Assembly (NCBI GenBank): GCA_018822805.1
Contig: JAHJJU010000067.1
Span: 1-34,121 of the forward strand
Source: a bacterium
GTDB lineage: Bacteria; Campylobacterota; Campylobacteria; Campylobacterales; Sulfurovaceae
Reading direction: 5' to 3'
DNA: 34,121 nucleotides
Below are positions 7,884 through 16,691 of the stretch, piece by piece. Made by a program: the position numbers and the translations under genes. The notes beneath the pieces were generated by a model. That model was given only the letters and a program-made list of their open reading frames with translations, was not told the DNA's origin and searched no databases. Position 1 is the stretch's first letter. Each line of letters starts with the position of its first letter.

Positions 7884-8644
7884 TGTTTTTTACCTTTAAA
7901 AAATGCTTTTATAGTGCGACGTCGTTCGACAAATGTTTTGAGTGCTTGGTCATGTTTGATAATGAGCTTTATGGCTTTTGTTTCATCGACTTGGGCAAGT
8001 TTGGCATAGGCTTTAGCAATGATGGTCAAAGTAGATTCATTTGCCCAAAGTTTGTTAAAGTTTTGCATTGCGAGGTCAAGGTCAATCGGTCTGAATTGCA
8101 TACGGTTAATGTCAACGATACTAAAGTTGTATTGACCGTTATTTTGTGGAATCACTAAGGTATTTCCTGCAGAGTAATCTTTATGAAAAATATTTTTCTG
8201 ATGCAGTCCATAGGTAAACGTTGCAAATTGCTCTATGATATTTTCTCTATCTTCAAAATCTACTTCATAGAGTGGTTCACGGATTAAAAAATCATAAGGC
8301 TGATGCAGACTTATAAAGAATGATTCTTTAAGTAAACCTTTCTCATAAAATTCAATGTATCCAATAGGCTCAGGAGTTTCAACACCAAGTTCTATAAGTT
8401 TCATACCATTTTCATACGACTTTTTAGCTTTGCTTCCTCGTAAGTAGGCATAAGCAAATTGATTAATGATATTCGGCACTTTAAAAGCTTTGACAACGGT
8501 ATTTATTTCATTGTGCTGAATGATTTTTAGTTCATTTCGTGCTTTATGAATGCTCTGGTCATTGTTGGAAAAATGCTCTTTAATATTTTTTAAAAAAGGT
8601 GTGAACTTTTCTTTATATTTAGGATTTATTTTGTATTTAATCAT
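7880..8644 (-). CDS. LPS core kinase, Kdo/WaaP-like
   Basis: 254 residues with a eukaryotic-kinase-like fold. NTVVKAFKVP gives the ATP-binding Lys, HKDYSAGNTLV is the catalytic loop (H-x-D-x4-N), and IVDINRM replaces the metal-binding DFG. This arrangement fits WaaP/KdkA lipopolysaccharide kinases, which phosphorylate inner-core heptose or Kdo on the cytoplasmic side. The N-terminal part is basic and the C-terminus ends RRRTIKAFFKGKKQ, suiting contact with acidic lipid. It is the first gene of the minus-strand operon and is divergent from the gene at 8679, with only 34 nt between the start codons. Confidence 0.8.
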   Translation of the reverse strand: MIKYKINPKYKEKFTPFLKNIKEHFSNNDQSIHKARNELKIIQHNEINTVVKAFKVPNIINQFAYAYLRGSKAKKSYENGMKLIELGVETPEPIGYIEFYEKGLLKESFFISLHQPYDFLIREPLYEVDFEDRENIIEQFATFTYGLHQKNIFHKDYSAGNTLVIPQNNGQYNFSIVDINRMQFRPIDLDLAMQNFNKLWANESTLTIIAKAYAKLAQVDETKAIKLIIKHDQALKTFVERRRTIKAFFKGKKQ

Positions 8645-8678
8645 CTCTAATTGTACCTAATTTTCGATATAATAAAGT
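8645..8678. promoter_or_regulatory. Compact divergent promoter region
   Basis: Only 34 nt separate two divergent start codons. A perfect TATAAT lies at 8668-8673, just 5 nt before the plus-strand ATG at 8679. If it is the -10 of that gene, the transcript would be nearly leaderless. No Shine-Dalgarno is seen before 8679. A minus-strand -10 was not resolved. Confidence 0.45.
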
Positions 8679-9764
8679 ATGAAAAATAAAAATATATTAG
8701 AGTTTTGCCTCTCACCAGACTTAGGTGGATTAGAGCTTTTTATGGTGAGTTGTTATGAACGTTTTAAAGAAAAAACCAATTGTAACATCATTATTGCTCC
8801 TAATACAAAATTGGATAATTATGTTGAAGATGATGAGAAAATTCACCTTGAAAGAAACAAATTTTTCCCTATTGTCCCGGCATTAAAATTGGCAAAGTTT
8901 ATTGATGAACATGAGATCGATATGATTCATTTTCATTGGACAAAAGACATTGCAACGGTTGTTTTGGCTAAAACACTTAGTAGACGAAAACCACAAATTA
9001 TACAGACACGAAACATGACGATGACACGCTTTAAAGATGATGTTTATCATAAGTGGCTCTATAAAAATATTACTACCATGCATGCAGTTACCTATCAGGT
9101 AAAAGAGCAACTTGAAAAGTTTATTCCTTCCGATGTTCGACCCAATGTTGAAGTGGTTTATATGGGAACCAAAGAGCAACAGATAGACCCTTCTAAAGTG
9201 AGTGCAATAAAACAACACTATAATCTGAACGATAGTTTTATTGTGGGAATTGTTGGACGAATAGAAGAAGCTAAAGGTCAATACTTGGTTTTAGAAGCCG
9301 TAGCCAAGTTAAAAGAGCTTAATATTAAAGCCTTAATTGTCGGGCATACGATGGATGAGACGTATTTAAATCACTTAAAAGAGCGAGTAAAAGAGTTAGG
9401 TATTGAAGATAAAATCATTTTTACAGGTTTTACGAAAGAGGTTGATACCCATATGCAACTGTTTGACGTGAATATTTTAGCAACACCTAAAGAGACTTTT
9501 GGGTTGGTGGTAATTGAAGCCATGATGAATCGAGTTTGTATGATTGCTACCAATAACGGTGGACCATTAGAGATTATTGACGATGAAAAAGATGGGTTAC
9601 TGTTTGATAGAAGCAGTGATGATTTAGCGAAAAAAATTGCATTGCTCTATAATGATCCTGCATTGAAAGAAGAGCTTGCTTTAGCAGGATATGCCAAAGC
9701 GAAACATAAATTTGATGCTGATGTGCAGTTAGCAAAATTATTGGAAGTGATGAATGAAAGTTAG
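8679..9764 (+). CDS. GT4-family glycosyltransferase
   Basis: 361 residues with a GT-B fold. The N-terminal acceptor domain has SPDLGGLELFM (glycine-rich loop), and the C-terminal donor domain has VGIVGRIEEAKGQ, LIVGHTMDETY and the E-x7-E motif in ATPKETFGLVVIEAMM. It is a retaining transferase that probably extends the LPS outer core. The sugar is unknown. The start at 8679 is the first codon after the divergent promoter and lacks a visible ribosome-binding site. The 3' end overlaps the next gene by 11 nt, making it the first gene of a four-gene plus-strand operon. Confidence 0.87.
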   Translation: MKNKNILEFCLSPDLGGLELFMVSCYERFKEKTNCNIIIAPNTKLDNYVEDDEKIHLERNKFFPIVPALKLAKFIDEHEIDMIHFHWTKDIATVVLAKTLSRRKPQIIQTRNMTMTRFKDDVYHKWLYKNITTMHAVTYQVKEQLEKFIPSDVRPNVEVVYMGTKEQQIDPSKVSAIKQHYNLNDSFIVGIVGRIEEAKGQYLVLEAVAKLKELNIKALIVGHTMDETYLNHLKERVKELGIEDKIIFTGFTKEVDTHMQLFDVNILATPKETFGLVVIEAMMNRVCMIATNNGGPLEIIDDEKDGLLFDRSSDDLAKKIALLYNDPALKEELALAGYAKAKHKFDADVQLAKLLEVMNES

Positions 9765-10569
9765 TCTTTTTATTCCTACGTATAAAGACTCCGTTGCTTT
9801 AGTGTTAATTTTAGAAGCGTTGCAAAATCAGACCTATACAGATTTTGAAATAATTGTTGCTGAAGATAATAATGCTTTAGAGACCATAGAGTTATTAAAA
9901 AGATTTGATAATTTAATGATTAAGCATGTTTCACAGGAAGATAAAGGGAATAGAAAAGCAACGATACTCAATAAAGCGTTAGGGTTAGCAAAGGGAGAGT
10001 ACTTAATATTTATAGATGGAGACACCATTCCTTTTAGTACTTTTATCGAATCGCATGTTGCATTGGCAGAACCAAAGACCGTATTATGTGGTAGACGGGT
10101 GAATTTAGGAGAAGAGATTACTAAAGCGTTTAGAGAGAGACAAAAGAGTGCTTATGAGATAGAGTGTAACTATTTGAAGCGTTATAACTATTTAAAAAAA
10201 GGTGGTACGCGACATTATGAACAAGGGTTGCGATTTAAACCCAACTCTTTTATACAAAAGCTCTTAACCAACTCGAATAAAAATGTACATATTTTGGGCT
10301 CTAATTTTTCCTGTTTTAAAGAGGATATGTTTAGTATAAATGGTTTTGATGAAGATATTATAGGTGGCAGTAAAGATGATGTGGATTTGGAGTGGAGATT
10401 TATAATGAGTGGTTGTCATTTAAAGTCATGTAAATATTGTGCCAATATGTTTCATTTAAACCACAGTAGAGCTTCTCGGATAGAAGAGGAAGAGTTTGCT
10501 AAAGTACAGATGCAAGAAAATAGAGATAAAAAACGATATGTTTGTAGTAATGGGATTGTAAAATTATGA
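9754..10569 (+). CDS. GT2-family glycosyltransferase
   Basis: 271 residues with a GT-A fold. SLFIPTYKDSVALVLILEAL opens the domain, EDKGNRKATILNKAL and IDGDTIPF provide the nucleotide/DXD region, and GFDEDIIGGSKDDVDLEWR resembles the ED-type catalytic base motif of the galactosyl/chondroitin-like subgroup. It is predicted to be cytoplasmic, acting on the LPS core or another surface glycan. It overlaps the previous gene by 11 nt and the next by 4 nt (ATGA). Confidence 0.85.
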   Translation: MKVSLFIPTYKDSVALVLILEALQNQTYTDFEIIVAEDNNALETIELLKRFDNLMIKHVSQEDKGNRKATILNKALGLAKGEYLIFIDGDTIPFSTFIESHVALAEPKTVLCGRRVNLGEEITKAFRERQKSAYEIECNYLKRYNYLKKGGTRHYEQGLRFKPNSFIQKLLTNSNKNVHILGSNFSCFKEDMFSINGFDEDIIGGSKDDVDLEWRFIMSGCHLKSCKYCANMFHLNHSRASRIEEEEFAKVQMQENRDKKRYVCSNGIVKL

Positions 10570-11114
10570 GTTTTAGTTTAATACAAAGATTCCGAAATAA
10601 AATTAAAGTAGATGGAGCATCAAATATAGCTGTTGCTAAGTCAGTAAAAATAGTAGGTTGTCGTATTTTAGTACGGGGTAAAAATAACCGTTTAACCGTA
10701 GATAAAAATACACGATTACGAAATATAACGATTGAAATTATAGGTGATAACTGTTCGGTAAAAATAGGGAAAGATTGTATGATAGGCGATGCATGTTATC
10801 TTTCAGTGAAAGAGGGAACACATTTGATTATCGGTGATGATTGTGGATTGTCACGAAATATTAAAATAATGACATCTGATGGACACCCTATTTTCCAAAA
10901 TGGAAAACGGATTAACAAAGCTCGAGATATTGTATTGGGATCACATATTTGGATAGCTGATAATGTTACGATTTTAAAAGGGTGCAGTATTGGAAATGGG
11001 TGTGTGGTTGGGATAAACTCAACCGTTACGAAAGATGTTCCTGCTCATTGTGTTTGTGTTGGAAATCCTGCAAGAGTGGTACAAAACAATATAGAGTGGA
11101 AGGATAAGTTTTAA
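10566..11114 (+). CDS. Hexapeptide-repeat (left-handed beta-helix) acyltransferase
   Basis: 182 residues. From about residue 20 onward the sequence shows repeating [LIV]-G-x4 turns (VKIVGCRI, VKIGKDCMIG, LIIGDDCGLS), with the extended loop around SDGHPIF and the final WIADNVTILKGCSIGNGCVVGINSTVTKDVP typical of the WbbJ/LacA O-acetyltransferase group. It probably acetylates (or acylates) a sugar of the core using acetyl-CoA. The start overlaps the upstream stop by 4 nt and the stop overlaps the downstream start by 1 nt, so it is embedded in the glycosyltransferase operon. Confidence 0.87.
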   Translation: MSFSLIQRFRNKIKVDGASNIAVAKSVKIVGCRILVRGKNNRLTVDKNTRLRNITIEIIGDNCSVKIGKDCMIGDACYLSVKEGTHLIIGDDCGLSRNIKIMTSDGHPIFQNGKRINKARDIVLGSHIWIADNVTILKGCSIGNGCVVGINSTVTKDVPAHCVCVGNPARVVQNNIEWKDKF

Positions 11115-12094
11115 TGAAAATCTTATACATTAATAGACCAAAATCGGAGTATGTTCAAGAGTACCTTTATACAGGTTTGTGTAAAGTTATAGGGGCAGAG
11201 AATGTAACAGAGTATCCATGGAACTACAGAATGCACTTGAATCATCGACCTTATCCTAAAAATTTGAGTAAGTTTTCGTTTACAACTTTGGTTGATTCTA
11301 TTAAGGCTCAATTCAATAAAGAGTACGATGTTGTGATTGTGGCATCATGTAATCCTTATACCATTCAAAAATATTATGAAATTATGGACAATGTTGATGA
11401 GAAGATTCCTAGAGTATTTTTTGACACTGGAGATTTCCCTGAACTGCTGGGCGATTTAGATCGTTTAGGAGGTCGAGAGATATTTGAGGCTGCAGAGGCT
11501 AAAAGACCTTTTGATTTAATTTTTAAACGAGAATATTGTTTAGATAGAGAATACCCTGAAAATGTTTATGCTTTACCAATGTGTTTTAACTATGATTTAA
11601 TGCCTCCTTTAGACAATAGCTATAAATATGATGTTTCATTTTGGGCAGTGGAGACAGCACAAATACGAACCGATGCTTTAACACTTTTAGAAGATAAGTT
11701 CGATTGTAAAGAGAATGGAACCACTAAAAATCAAGTGATGAAAAAATACAAAAGAAAAGGTCAGTTTTATTTACAAGAGATTGCCAGTTCAAAAATAGGA
11801 CTTAATTTCCGAGGTGGGGGATGGGATACTGTGCGTTTTTGGGAGTTAACAGGTATGGGGTGTTTTGTGATTTCTCAAAGACTACAGATTCAGATTGATC
11901 ACCCTTTTGTTGATGGGGAAGATGTGGTTTATTGTAAAGATGATTTAAGTGATTTGGTTGAACTGTGTAATTACTATCTAGAACATGATGAAGAGAGAGA
12001 GCGAATTGGTAAAAGTGCAATGGAAAGAGTGAAAAAATATCACACGGACATTGCACGAGCTGAGTTTGTTTTGGATAAAATCAATAACTTATAA
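11114..12094 (+). CDS. CgeB-like GT-B glycosyltransferase
   Basis: 326 residues. The C-terminal half carries IASSKIGLNFRGGGWDTVRFWELTG, followed by GCFVISQ and DLSDLVELCNYYLEHDEERERIG, the donor-domain pattern of the Glyco_trans_1_2/CgeB group. The N-terminal half is a Rossmann-like domain with YDVVIVASCNPYT and FFDTGDFPELLGDLDRLGG. It is probably a glycosyltransferase acting late in glycan assembly. The donor is not predictable. It is the last gene of the plus-strand operon, and its stop lies in the perfect palindrome at 12080-12103. Confidence 0.75.
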   Translation: MKILYINRPKSEYVQEYLYTGLCKVIGAENVTEYPWNYRMHLNHRPYPKNLSKFSFTTLVDSIKAQFNKEYDVVIVASCNPYTIQKYYEIMDNVDEKIPRVFFDTGDFPELLGDLDRLGGREIFEAAEAKRPFDLIFKREYCLDREYPENVYALPMCFNYDLMPPLDNSYKYDVSFWAVETAQIRTDALTLLEDKFDCKENGTTKNQVMKKYKRKGQFYLQEIASSKIGLNFRGGGWDTVRFWELTGMGCFVISQRLQIQIDHPFVDGEDVVYCKDDLSDLVELCNYYLEHDEERERIGKSAMERVKKYHTDIARAEFVLDKINNL

Positions 12095-12103
12095 GTTATT
12101 GAT
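12080..12103. terminator. Palindrome between convergent genes, likely bidirectional terminator
   Basis: A perfect 24-bp palindrome (ATCAATAACTTA and its mirror) overlaps the plus-strand TAA (12092-12094) and reaches the first base of the minus-strand stop codon (12103-12105). It is flanked by AAAA on the left and TTAAATAA on the right. The stem is AT-rich, so termination strength is uncertain. It has no GTAG foot and does not belong to the REP set. Confidence 0.5.
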
Positions 12104-13038
12104 TAAATAACACCCTTAAAATACTCAATTGTCTTCATCAACCCTTCTTCCAATTGAATAGTAGGTTCCCAATCTAGCTCTTTTTTAGCCAAATCAATTA
12201 AAGGTTGTCTTTGTAAGGGGTCATCTTGAGGAAGAGGTTGGAAGATAATTTTTGAATTACTCCCTGTAAGTTCAATAACTTTTTGAGCCAATTCCAACAT
12301 GGTAAACTCATTTGGGTTTCCTATATTTACCGGTCCTGTAAATCCATCTCGACTGTCCATAAGGCGAATCATACCTTCAATAAGATCATCTACATATTGA
12401 AAACTTCGGGTTTGTGTTCCATCTCCATACATGGTAATGTCTTCACCTTTGAGTGCTTGTACAATGAAGTTACTTACAACTCTTCCATCACTAGGATTCA
12501 TGGATGGACCATAGGTATTGAAGATACGTATAACTTTGATTTTAACGTTATGTTGTCGATGGTAGTCAAAGAAGAGCGTCTCTGCACATCGTTTTCCCTC
12601 ATCATAACATGCTCGAATACCTGTAGTACTGACAGAGCCTCTGTAACTTTCCGGTTGTGGGTGAACTTCCGGGTCACCATAAACTTCGGAGGTACTGGCT
12701 TGTAAAATTTTTGCTTTACATTTTTTGGCAATACCCAACATATTGATGGCACCCATTACCGATGTTTTAGTGGTAGCAACAGGGTCAAATTGGTAATAAG
12801 GTGGCGAAGCAGGACAAGCAAGATTGTAAATCTCATCGACTTCAAGTAGAATGGGTTCTTGTACATCGTGTCTCACAAGCTCAAAATAGGGGTTATCGAG
12901 CATATCAAGTATATTGGCTTTGTCACCGGTAAAAAAGTTGTCTAAACAGATAACATCATGCCCATCCTTAAGTAATCTTCTGCATAAGTGGCTACCTACA
13001 AATCCGGCACCACCGGTGACCAATACTCTTTTTTTCAT
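12103..13038 (-). CDS. UDP-glucuronate decarboxylase (UDP-xylose synthase)
   Basis: 311 residues, an extended [12 protein letters not shown] (about 8-16) binds [23 protein letters not shown] with [10 protein letters not shown] is the signature of the UXS group, [15 protein letters not shown] holds the catalytic Ser/Thr, and YDEGK is the YxxxK pair. It converts UDP-glucuronate to UDP-xylose, or to the 4-keto intermediate, which would feed pentose into the surface glycan. AGGAG lies just before the ATG. It follows the DXD glycosyltransferase gene by 21 nt, so the pair may make and transfer the same sugar; that is inference. Confidence 0.88.
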   Translation of the reverse strand: MKKRVLVTGGAGFVGSHLCRRLLKDGHDVICLDNFFTGDKANILDMLDNPYFELVRHDVQEPILLEVDEIYNLACPASPPYYQFDPVATTKTSVMGAINMLGIAKKCKAKILQASTSEVYGDPEVHPQPESYRGSVSTTGIRACYDEGKRCAETLFFDYHRQHNVKIKVIRIFNTYGPSMNPSDGRVVSNFIVQALKGEDITMYGDGTQTRSFQYVDDLIEGMIRLMDSRDGFTGPVNIGNPNEFTMLELAQKVIELTGSNSKIIFQPLPQDDPLQRQPLIDLAKKELDWEPTIQLEEGLMKTIEYFKGVI

Positions 13039-13059
13039 TGTTTAACTCCTGATTTATTT

Positions 13060-13842
13060 TTAATTTTCATTATTTTTTAAAAGATTTTCATTTTTTGCGT
13101 GAGTCCATTTTCCTTTAGGCTTATCAATATATTGAAAATGCTCATTGGTAAAACTTCCTTGGACACAAGTGAAACGATAGAATCGATGATTGACCTCTTT
13201 ATCTCCTATAGCAAGGTTGAGTGTGTTAGGACCCGTTAAGTCGTAAACTCCACCATCAACTTTTTTCTTTTCAATATTGTCGACAATAATATTAATCGTT
13301 TTTTCAAGAATAGGATTGTTTTTTTGACTGGCAATAAAGTAGTTGGTGTAGTGCTGTTTGTTGAGTAAAAATACCTCCGTATCATCAGGTTGTATCATTT
13401 TTGACAATGGCCATACAGCATGTGCGTCAATATCCATATAGACACCACCTTCATGATTTAAGGTAAACATTCTCCATAAATCTGCTTGTGCTGCTCCATC
13501 GGTAAGTTGCTCGTAAGCTTTAAAAACTTCTTGGGAAGCATGCTCTTTTAAAAATGTTAATCTATCTTCTGTACTGACATAACGGTATTCGAAATCAGGA
13601 GAGATAAGGCGATTGAAGAGGTAGTTCGCATAAACAGGAAAGGTAACTTTGTTGGTAAAGTTGGTTTGCCAAATTATTTTGGGAATCAGTGTCTCTGTTT
13701 TTGATGCACGCAAAGGAGCACTGTGGGTGGGAATGGTAAAACGCTTTTTAGGAAAGATAAAGTGCAAAGGATAACTAAGCGTTTTGATGATAGCCCCCAA
13801 TAGTTTAATAGAGCGATTGGCAACGACTATTTTTAATGACAT
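13060..13842 (-). CDS. DXD-motif glycosyltransferase (OCH1/capsular type)
   Basis: 260 residues from the ATG at 13842, chosen because AGGAGT lies 4 nt upstream on the minus strand. A longer frame begins inside the divergent promoter. PKIIWQTNFTN opens the catalytic domain, DGAAQADLWRMFTLNHEGG and VYMDIDAHAVWPL contain the DXD motif of the Gly_transf_sug family, and LTGPNTLNLAIG follows. The N-terminal 30 or so residues are partly hydrophobic (KLLGAIIKTLSYPLHFIF) and may anchor the enzyme at the membrane. The product is an alpha-glycosyl linkage in related enzymes. Donor and acceptor are unknown. Confidence 0.82.
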   Translation of the reverse strand: MSLKIVVANRSIKLLGAIIKTLSYPLHFIFPKKRFTIPTHSAPLRASKTETLIPKIIWQTNFTNKVTFPVYANYLFNRLISPDFEYRYVSTEDRLTFLKEHASQEVFKAYEQLTDGAAQADLWRMFTLNHEGGVYMDIDAHAVWPLSKMIQPDDTEVFLLNKQHYTNYFIASQKNNPILEKTINIIVDNIEKKKVDGGVYDLTGPNTLNLAIGDKEVNHRFYRFTCVQGSFTNEHFQYIDKPKGKWTHAKNENLLKNNEN

Positions 13843-13870
13843 TGTTACTCCTGAAATTAAATAAGACTCG

Positions 13871-13894
13871 ATTTTATCTAAAGTTAGATAAAAT
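13871..13894. promoter_or_regulatory. Inverted repeat in a divergent promoter
   Basis: ATTTTATCT (13871-13879) and AGATAAAAT (13886-13894) form a perfect 9-bp inverted repeat, with a 6-nt spacer, between divergent genes starting at 13842 and 13925. Each arm contains TAAAAT on one strand, so two back-to-back -10 boxes may overlap one operator-like site. A regulator is not identified. Confidence 0.4.
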
Positions 13895-13924
13895 TCCATC
13901 TATTATTGCTGATTAGGAGTCTAT

Positions 13925-14542
13925 ATGAAAAAAATATTGAAGTTTTTGGGTGTTATTTTGTTGGTGGGTATTGCATACTACGTATGGCATGTTCATTTTA
14001 ACTACCGATTTGAAGAGATCAGTAAAGATAAAGTCTATAAATCAGCACTTATTGCTCCTGAAAAATTAGAAAGTTTTTTACTTAAAAACAATATTAAAAC
14101 AGTAGTGGATTTATTAGATCCCGGTGTACAAGATAGACTCAATCCTGCAAAACAAGCTGAGATAGATGCTGAAGATAAAGCTGTCTCTGAAATTAATGCT
14201 AAACATAATTTAAACATACAGCATGTCAATATTCCATCAGGACAAGTTCCAAACAAAGAGACATTAACAAAATTTTTTGAAGTCTTAGATAAAAAAGAGA
14301 ATTATCCTGTGCTTATTCACTGTTATCATGGAACAGGTCGGGCTCAAATGTACAGTGCTTTATATAGAATAGAATATGAGAATTGGAAAAATGTTGATGC
14401 CAGAGCAAAAACACGTGTTGTGGTTGAAGGTTTAGGGTATAGAAGTAGTTTTTCGGATGGTAAGGAGAAAGGTGATTTCCTAATGAATTATCAGCCAAGA
14501 AGTATAGGCGAGAACAGTACACTCAGTCAATTAGAGAAGTAA
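13925..14542 (+). CDS. Membrane-anchored CX5R (dual-specificity/tyrosine-type) phosphatase
   Basis: 205 residues. The N-terminal hydrophobic segment (about 5-21) with preceding lysines is a signal anchor, so the enzyme domain is probably periplasmic. The active-site loop HCYHGTGRA (C133, R139) is the CX5R motif of the protein tyrosine/dual-specificity phosphatase fold. VDLLDPGVQDR upstream may hold the general-acid loop. Such enzymes in Gram-negative envelopes often act on lipids or glycans and not on proteins. It lies 2 nt before the MdoB/LTA-synthase-like gene, so the two are co-transcribed and may act on the same envelope substrate. AGGAG precedes the ATG. Confidence 0.75.
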   Translation: MKKILKFLGVILLVGIAYYVWHVHFNYRFEEISKDKVYKSALIAPEKLESFLLKNNIKTVVDLLDPGVQDRLNPAKQAEIDAEDKAVSEINAKHNLNIQHVNIPSGQVPNKETLTKFFEVLDKKENYPVLIHCYHGTGRAQMYSALYRIEYENWKNVDARAKTRVVVEGLGYRSSFSDGKEKGDFLMNYQPRSIGENSTLSQLEK

Positions 14543-14544
14543 AC

Positions 14545-16584
14545 ATGTATCATAAATTACCTCGATTAATTCGTTTTTTACTCATTCTTACTTTTTGGGA
14601 ACTGCTTCTTTTTACGCTATTCCGAGTGGCATTTTTTCTTGCTTTTAAAGATTATGGAACAAACTATACTTCTAGTGAAGTACTCTTCTCATTTTGGTTA
14701 GGTTTCCGATTTGATGTACAGTTGGCACTTATTGTTAATCTTCCTATATTTTTATTTGGTGGTATTAAATATTTGGGTATTTTTAAATCGACATTTGGAA
14801 AATATTTTTGGATATCGTATATCTTTATCGTCAACGTAGCTATTATACTTTTGTATGTGATTGATTTTCCCTATTTTGATTTTTTTAAGAAGATGGTTGA
14901 TTCAACCATTATTCGTTACTTTTATGACATAGGTGAAGCTTTTAAAATGGTTTCAGAAGGTTATCCTTTAATTCCTACCCTTTTGGGGACAGTTCTCTTT
15001 TTACTTTTTGCGTTTATTATGGTTTATAAATTGGTTGCCGGCATGAATACGGATGTTGACACCTTCAGCTCAAAAAAGAAAAAAGTAACCATTTATGCTG
15101 TTTTCTTTGTGCTCTATATTTTTGGAGGATATGGAAAATTTGAACTCTATCCTTGGAGATGGTCTGAGGCTTTTTATTCTTCTAATAGTTTTTTATCCTA
15201 TTTGGCATCTAACCCTGTTACTTACTTTTCAAATACATTAAAAAATAGTGATGTGAAGTATGACCTCAATCAGACCATAACCTATTATCCTCATATGGTG
15301 AAGTTTTTAGAAATTGACCCAAAAGATGAAAATAATGTGAGTTTGGTCAGAGTTATAGAACCAAAGCAGAATTCAAAGTACAGTTTTAATCAACCGAATA
15401 TTGTATTTATTTTAGGAGAATCGACCTCTTATGCACGAAGCAGTATTTCAGGAAATCCTTTGGATCCTACACCATTTTTACAAGAGATGAGTGACAATGG
15501 ATTAACGTACAGCCGATTTTATACGCCACATGCAGGAACAGCGAGAAGTGTCTGGACAGCCATGACCGGTCTTCCTGATGTTGAACGTATGAAAACCAGT
15601 TCACGAAATCCTATGGCTGTTCAAGAACATATGATTCTTAACTCGTTAAAAGATTATGAAAAGTTTTATTTTATTGGTGGGAGTCTAAGTTGGGGTAATG
15701 TTCGTGGTGTGATAGGCAATGTCAATGGATTGCATACCTTTGAAGAACAAGACTATGCAAACTCTCCACATAATGATGTTTGGGGAATTTCTGACATTCA
15801 TTTAGCCAATGAAGTACATGATGTACTTAAAAAACAGACCAAGCCATTTTTTGCTTTTATGCAACTTGGAGGAAACCACTCACCCAATAACATTCCTGAT
15901 GAAAACTTTGGTTTTGAAGAGCCTGAAAATGTAGAGAAGGAGTTGCTTTTAAAACATGGTTTTAAAGGGGAGTTGAGTGAGTTAAAAGGACAACGTTTTT
16001 TAGATTATTCGGTCAAACGTTTGATTACCTTAGCAAAACAAGAACCTTACTTTAAAAATACCATTTTTATTTTTATTGGTGACCATGGTTTAGCCAATAG
16101 AGGTGACCACATGCATGAAGCAGAACAGACGTATGAGACACATACTTTACACACACCATTCATCATTTACGCTCCTGAGCTGATTAAACATAAAAAGTTT
16201 GATTATCCTGTATCTGAAGTCGACATTATGGCAACCATTGCCGGATTAACCGGTGAACGTTATGTAAATGCCGGTATAGGACGGGATATATTGGCTAATG
16301 ATTTTGATAAGAAACAACATTATGCTTTTTACTTGACGCATGAAGAGAACTTCCGTTTGAATTTAATTGATAAAGAGTATATTTTTAGAATGCGTGCGAA
16401 TGGTGAGGAGAAGGGGTTGTTTAAATACCATTATGATAAAAAAGATGAAAATCTTATCGATCAATACCCTGAATTAGCCAAAGAGATGGAGGGCATTTGT
16501 AAAGGGATTTTTGAATCAACCCGTTATACCCGTTTTCATAATGCTCCAGAGAATGTGAAAAAAAGGTTAGAAAAAATCCCGTAG
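14545..16584 (+). CDS. LTA-synthase/MdoB-like membrane sulfatase-fold transferase
   Basis: 679 residues. About five membrane segments fill the first 200 residues, followed by a periplasmic alkaline-phosphatase-fold domain. Catalytic-type residues are E292 (GEST), the nucleophile T332 (HAGTARSVW) and D513/H514 (GDHG). The family transfers phosphoglycerol or phosphoethanolamine from phospholipids to glycans. In an LPS locus it probably modifies the core or a periplasmic glucan. The TAG stop codon is the GTAG foot of REP doublet 2, so the original C-terminus may have been longer. It pairs with the CX5R phosphatase upstream. Confidence 0.85.
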   Translation: MYHKLPRLIRFLLILTFWELLLFTLFRVAFFLAFKDYGTNYTSSEVLFSFWLGFRFDVQLALIVNLPIFLFGGIKYLGIFKSTFGKYFWISYIFIVNVAIILLYVIDFPYFDFFKKMVDSTIIRYFYDIGEAFKMVSEGYPLIPTLLGTVLFLLFAFIMVYKLVAGMNTDVDTFSSKKKKVTIYAVFFVLYIFGGYGKFELYPWRWSEAFYSSNSFLSYLASNPVTYFSNTLKNSDVKYDLNQTITYYPHMVKFLEIDPKDENNVSLVRVIEPKQNSKYSFNQPNIVFILGESTSYARSSISGNPLDPTPFLQEMSDNGLTYSRFYTPHAGTARSVWTAMTGLPDVERMKTSSRNPMAVQEHMILNSLKDYEKFYFIGGSLSWGNVRGVIGNVNGLHTFEEQDYANSPHNDVWGISDIHLANEVHDVLKKQTKPFFAFMQLGGNHSPNNIPDENFGFEEPENVEKELLLKHGFKGELSELKGQRFLDYSVKRLITLAKQEPYFKNTIFIFIGDHGLANRGDHMHEAEQTYETHTLHTPFIIYAPELIKHKKFDYPVSEVDIMATIAGLTGERYVNAGIGRDILANDFDKKQHYAFYLTHEENFRLNLIDKEYIFRMRANGEEKGLFKYHYDKKDENLIDQYPELAKEMEGICKGIFESTRYTRFHNAPENVKKRLEKIP

Positions 16585-16691
16585 GGACAACGCCCCCGTG
16601 CTTGTCCGATGCCTATAATGCCAAAATATTTGAAAATTGATATGTATTGAAATATCAAACATCGGACAAGCACGGGGGCGTTGGTCCCTAC
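16581..16691. repeat. REP doublet 2 (BIME-like) between convergent genes
   Basis: The left unit (16581-16607) begins GTAGGGACAA and ends TTGTCC. The right unit (16664-16691) is its inverse with one extra G and ends CCCTAC. The spacer matches doublet 1 (4046-4155) read on the other strand, so both are copies of one roughly 110-bp unit. The left foot supplies the TAG stop of the plus-strand gene and the right foot supplies the TAG stop of lpxL on the minus strand. Confidence 0.88.

Noticed and set aside
12080-12103. Palindrome at the convergent gene ends considered as another REP
   Set aside because: It has no GTAG or GGAG foot, no loop and no second copy in the window. A terminator role is simpler.
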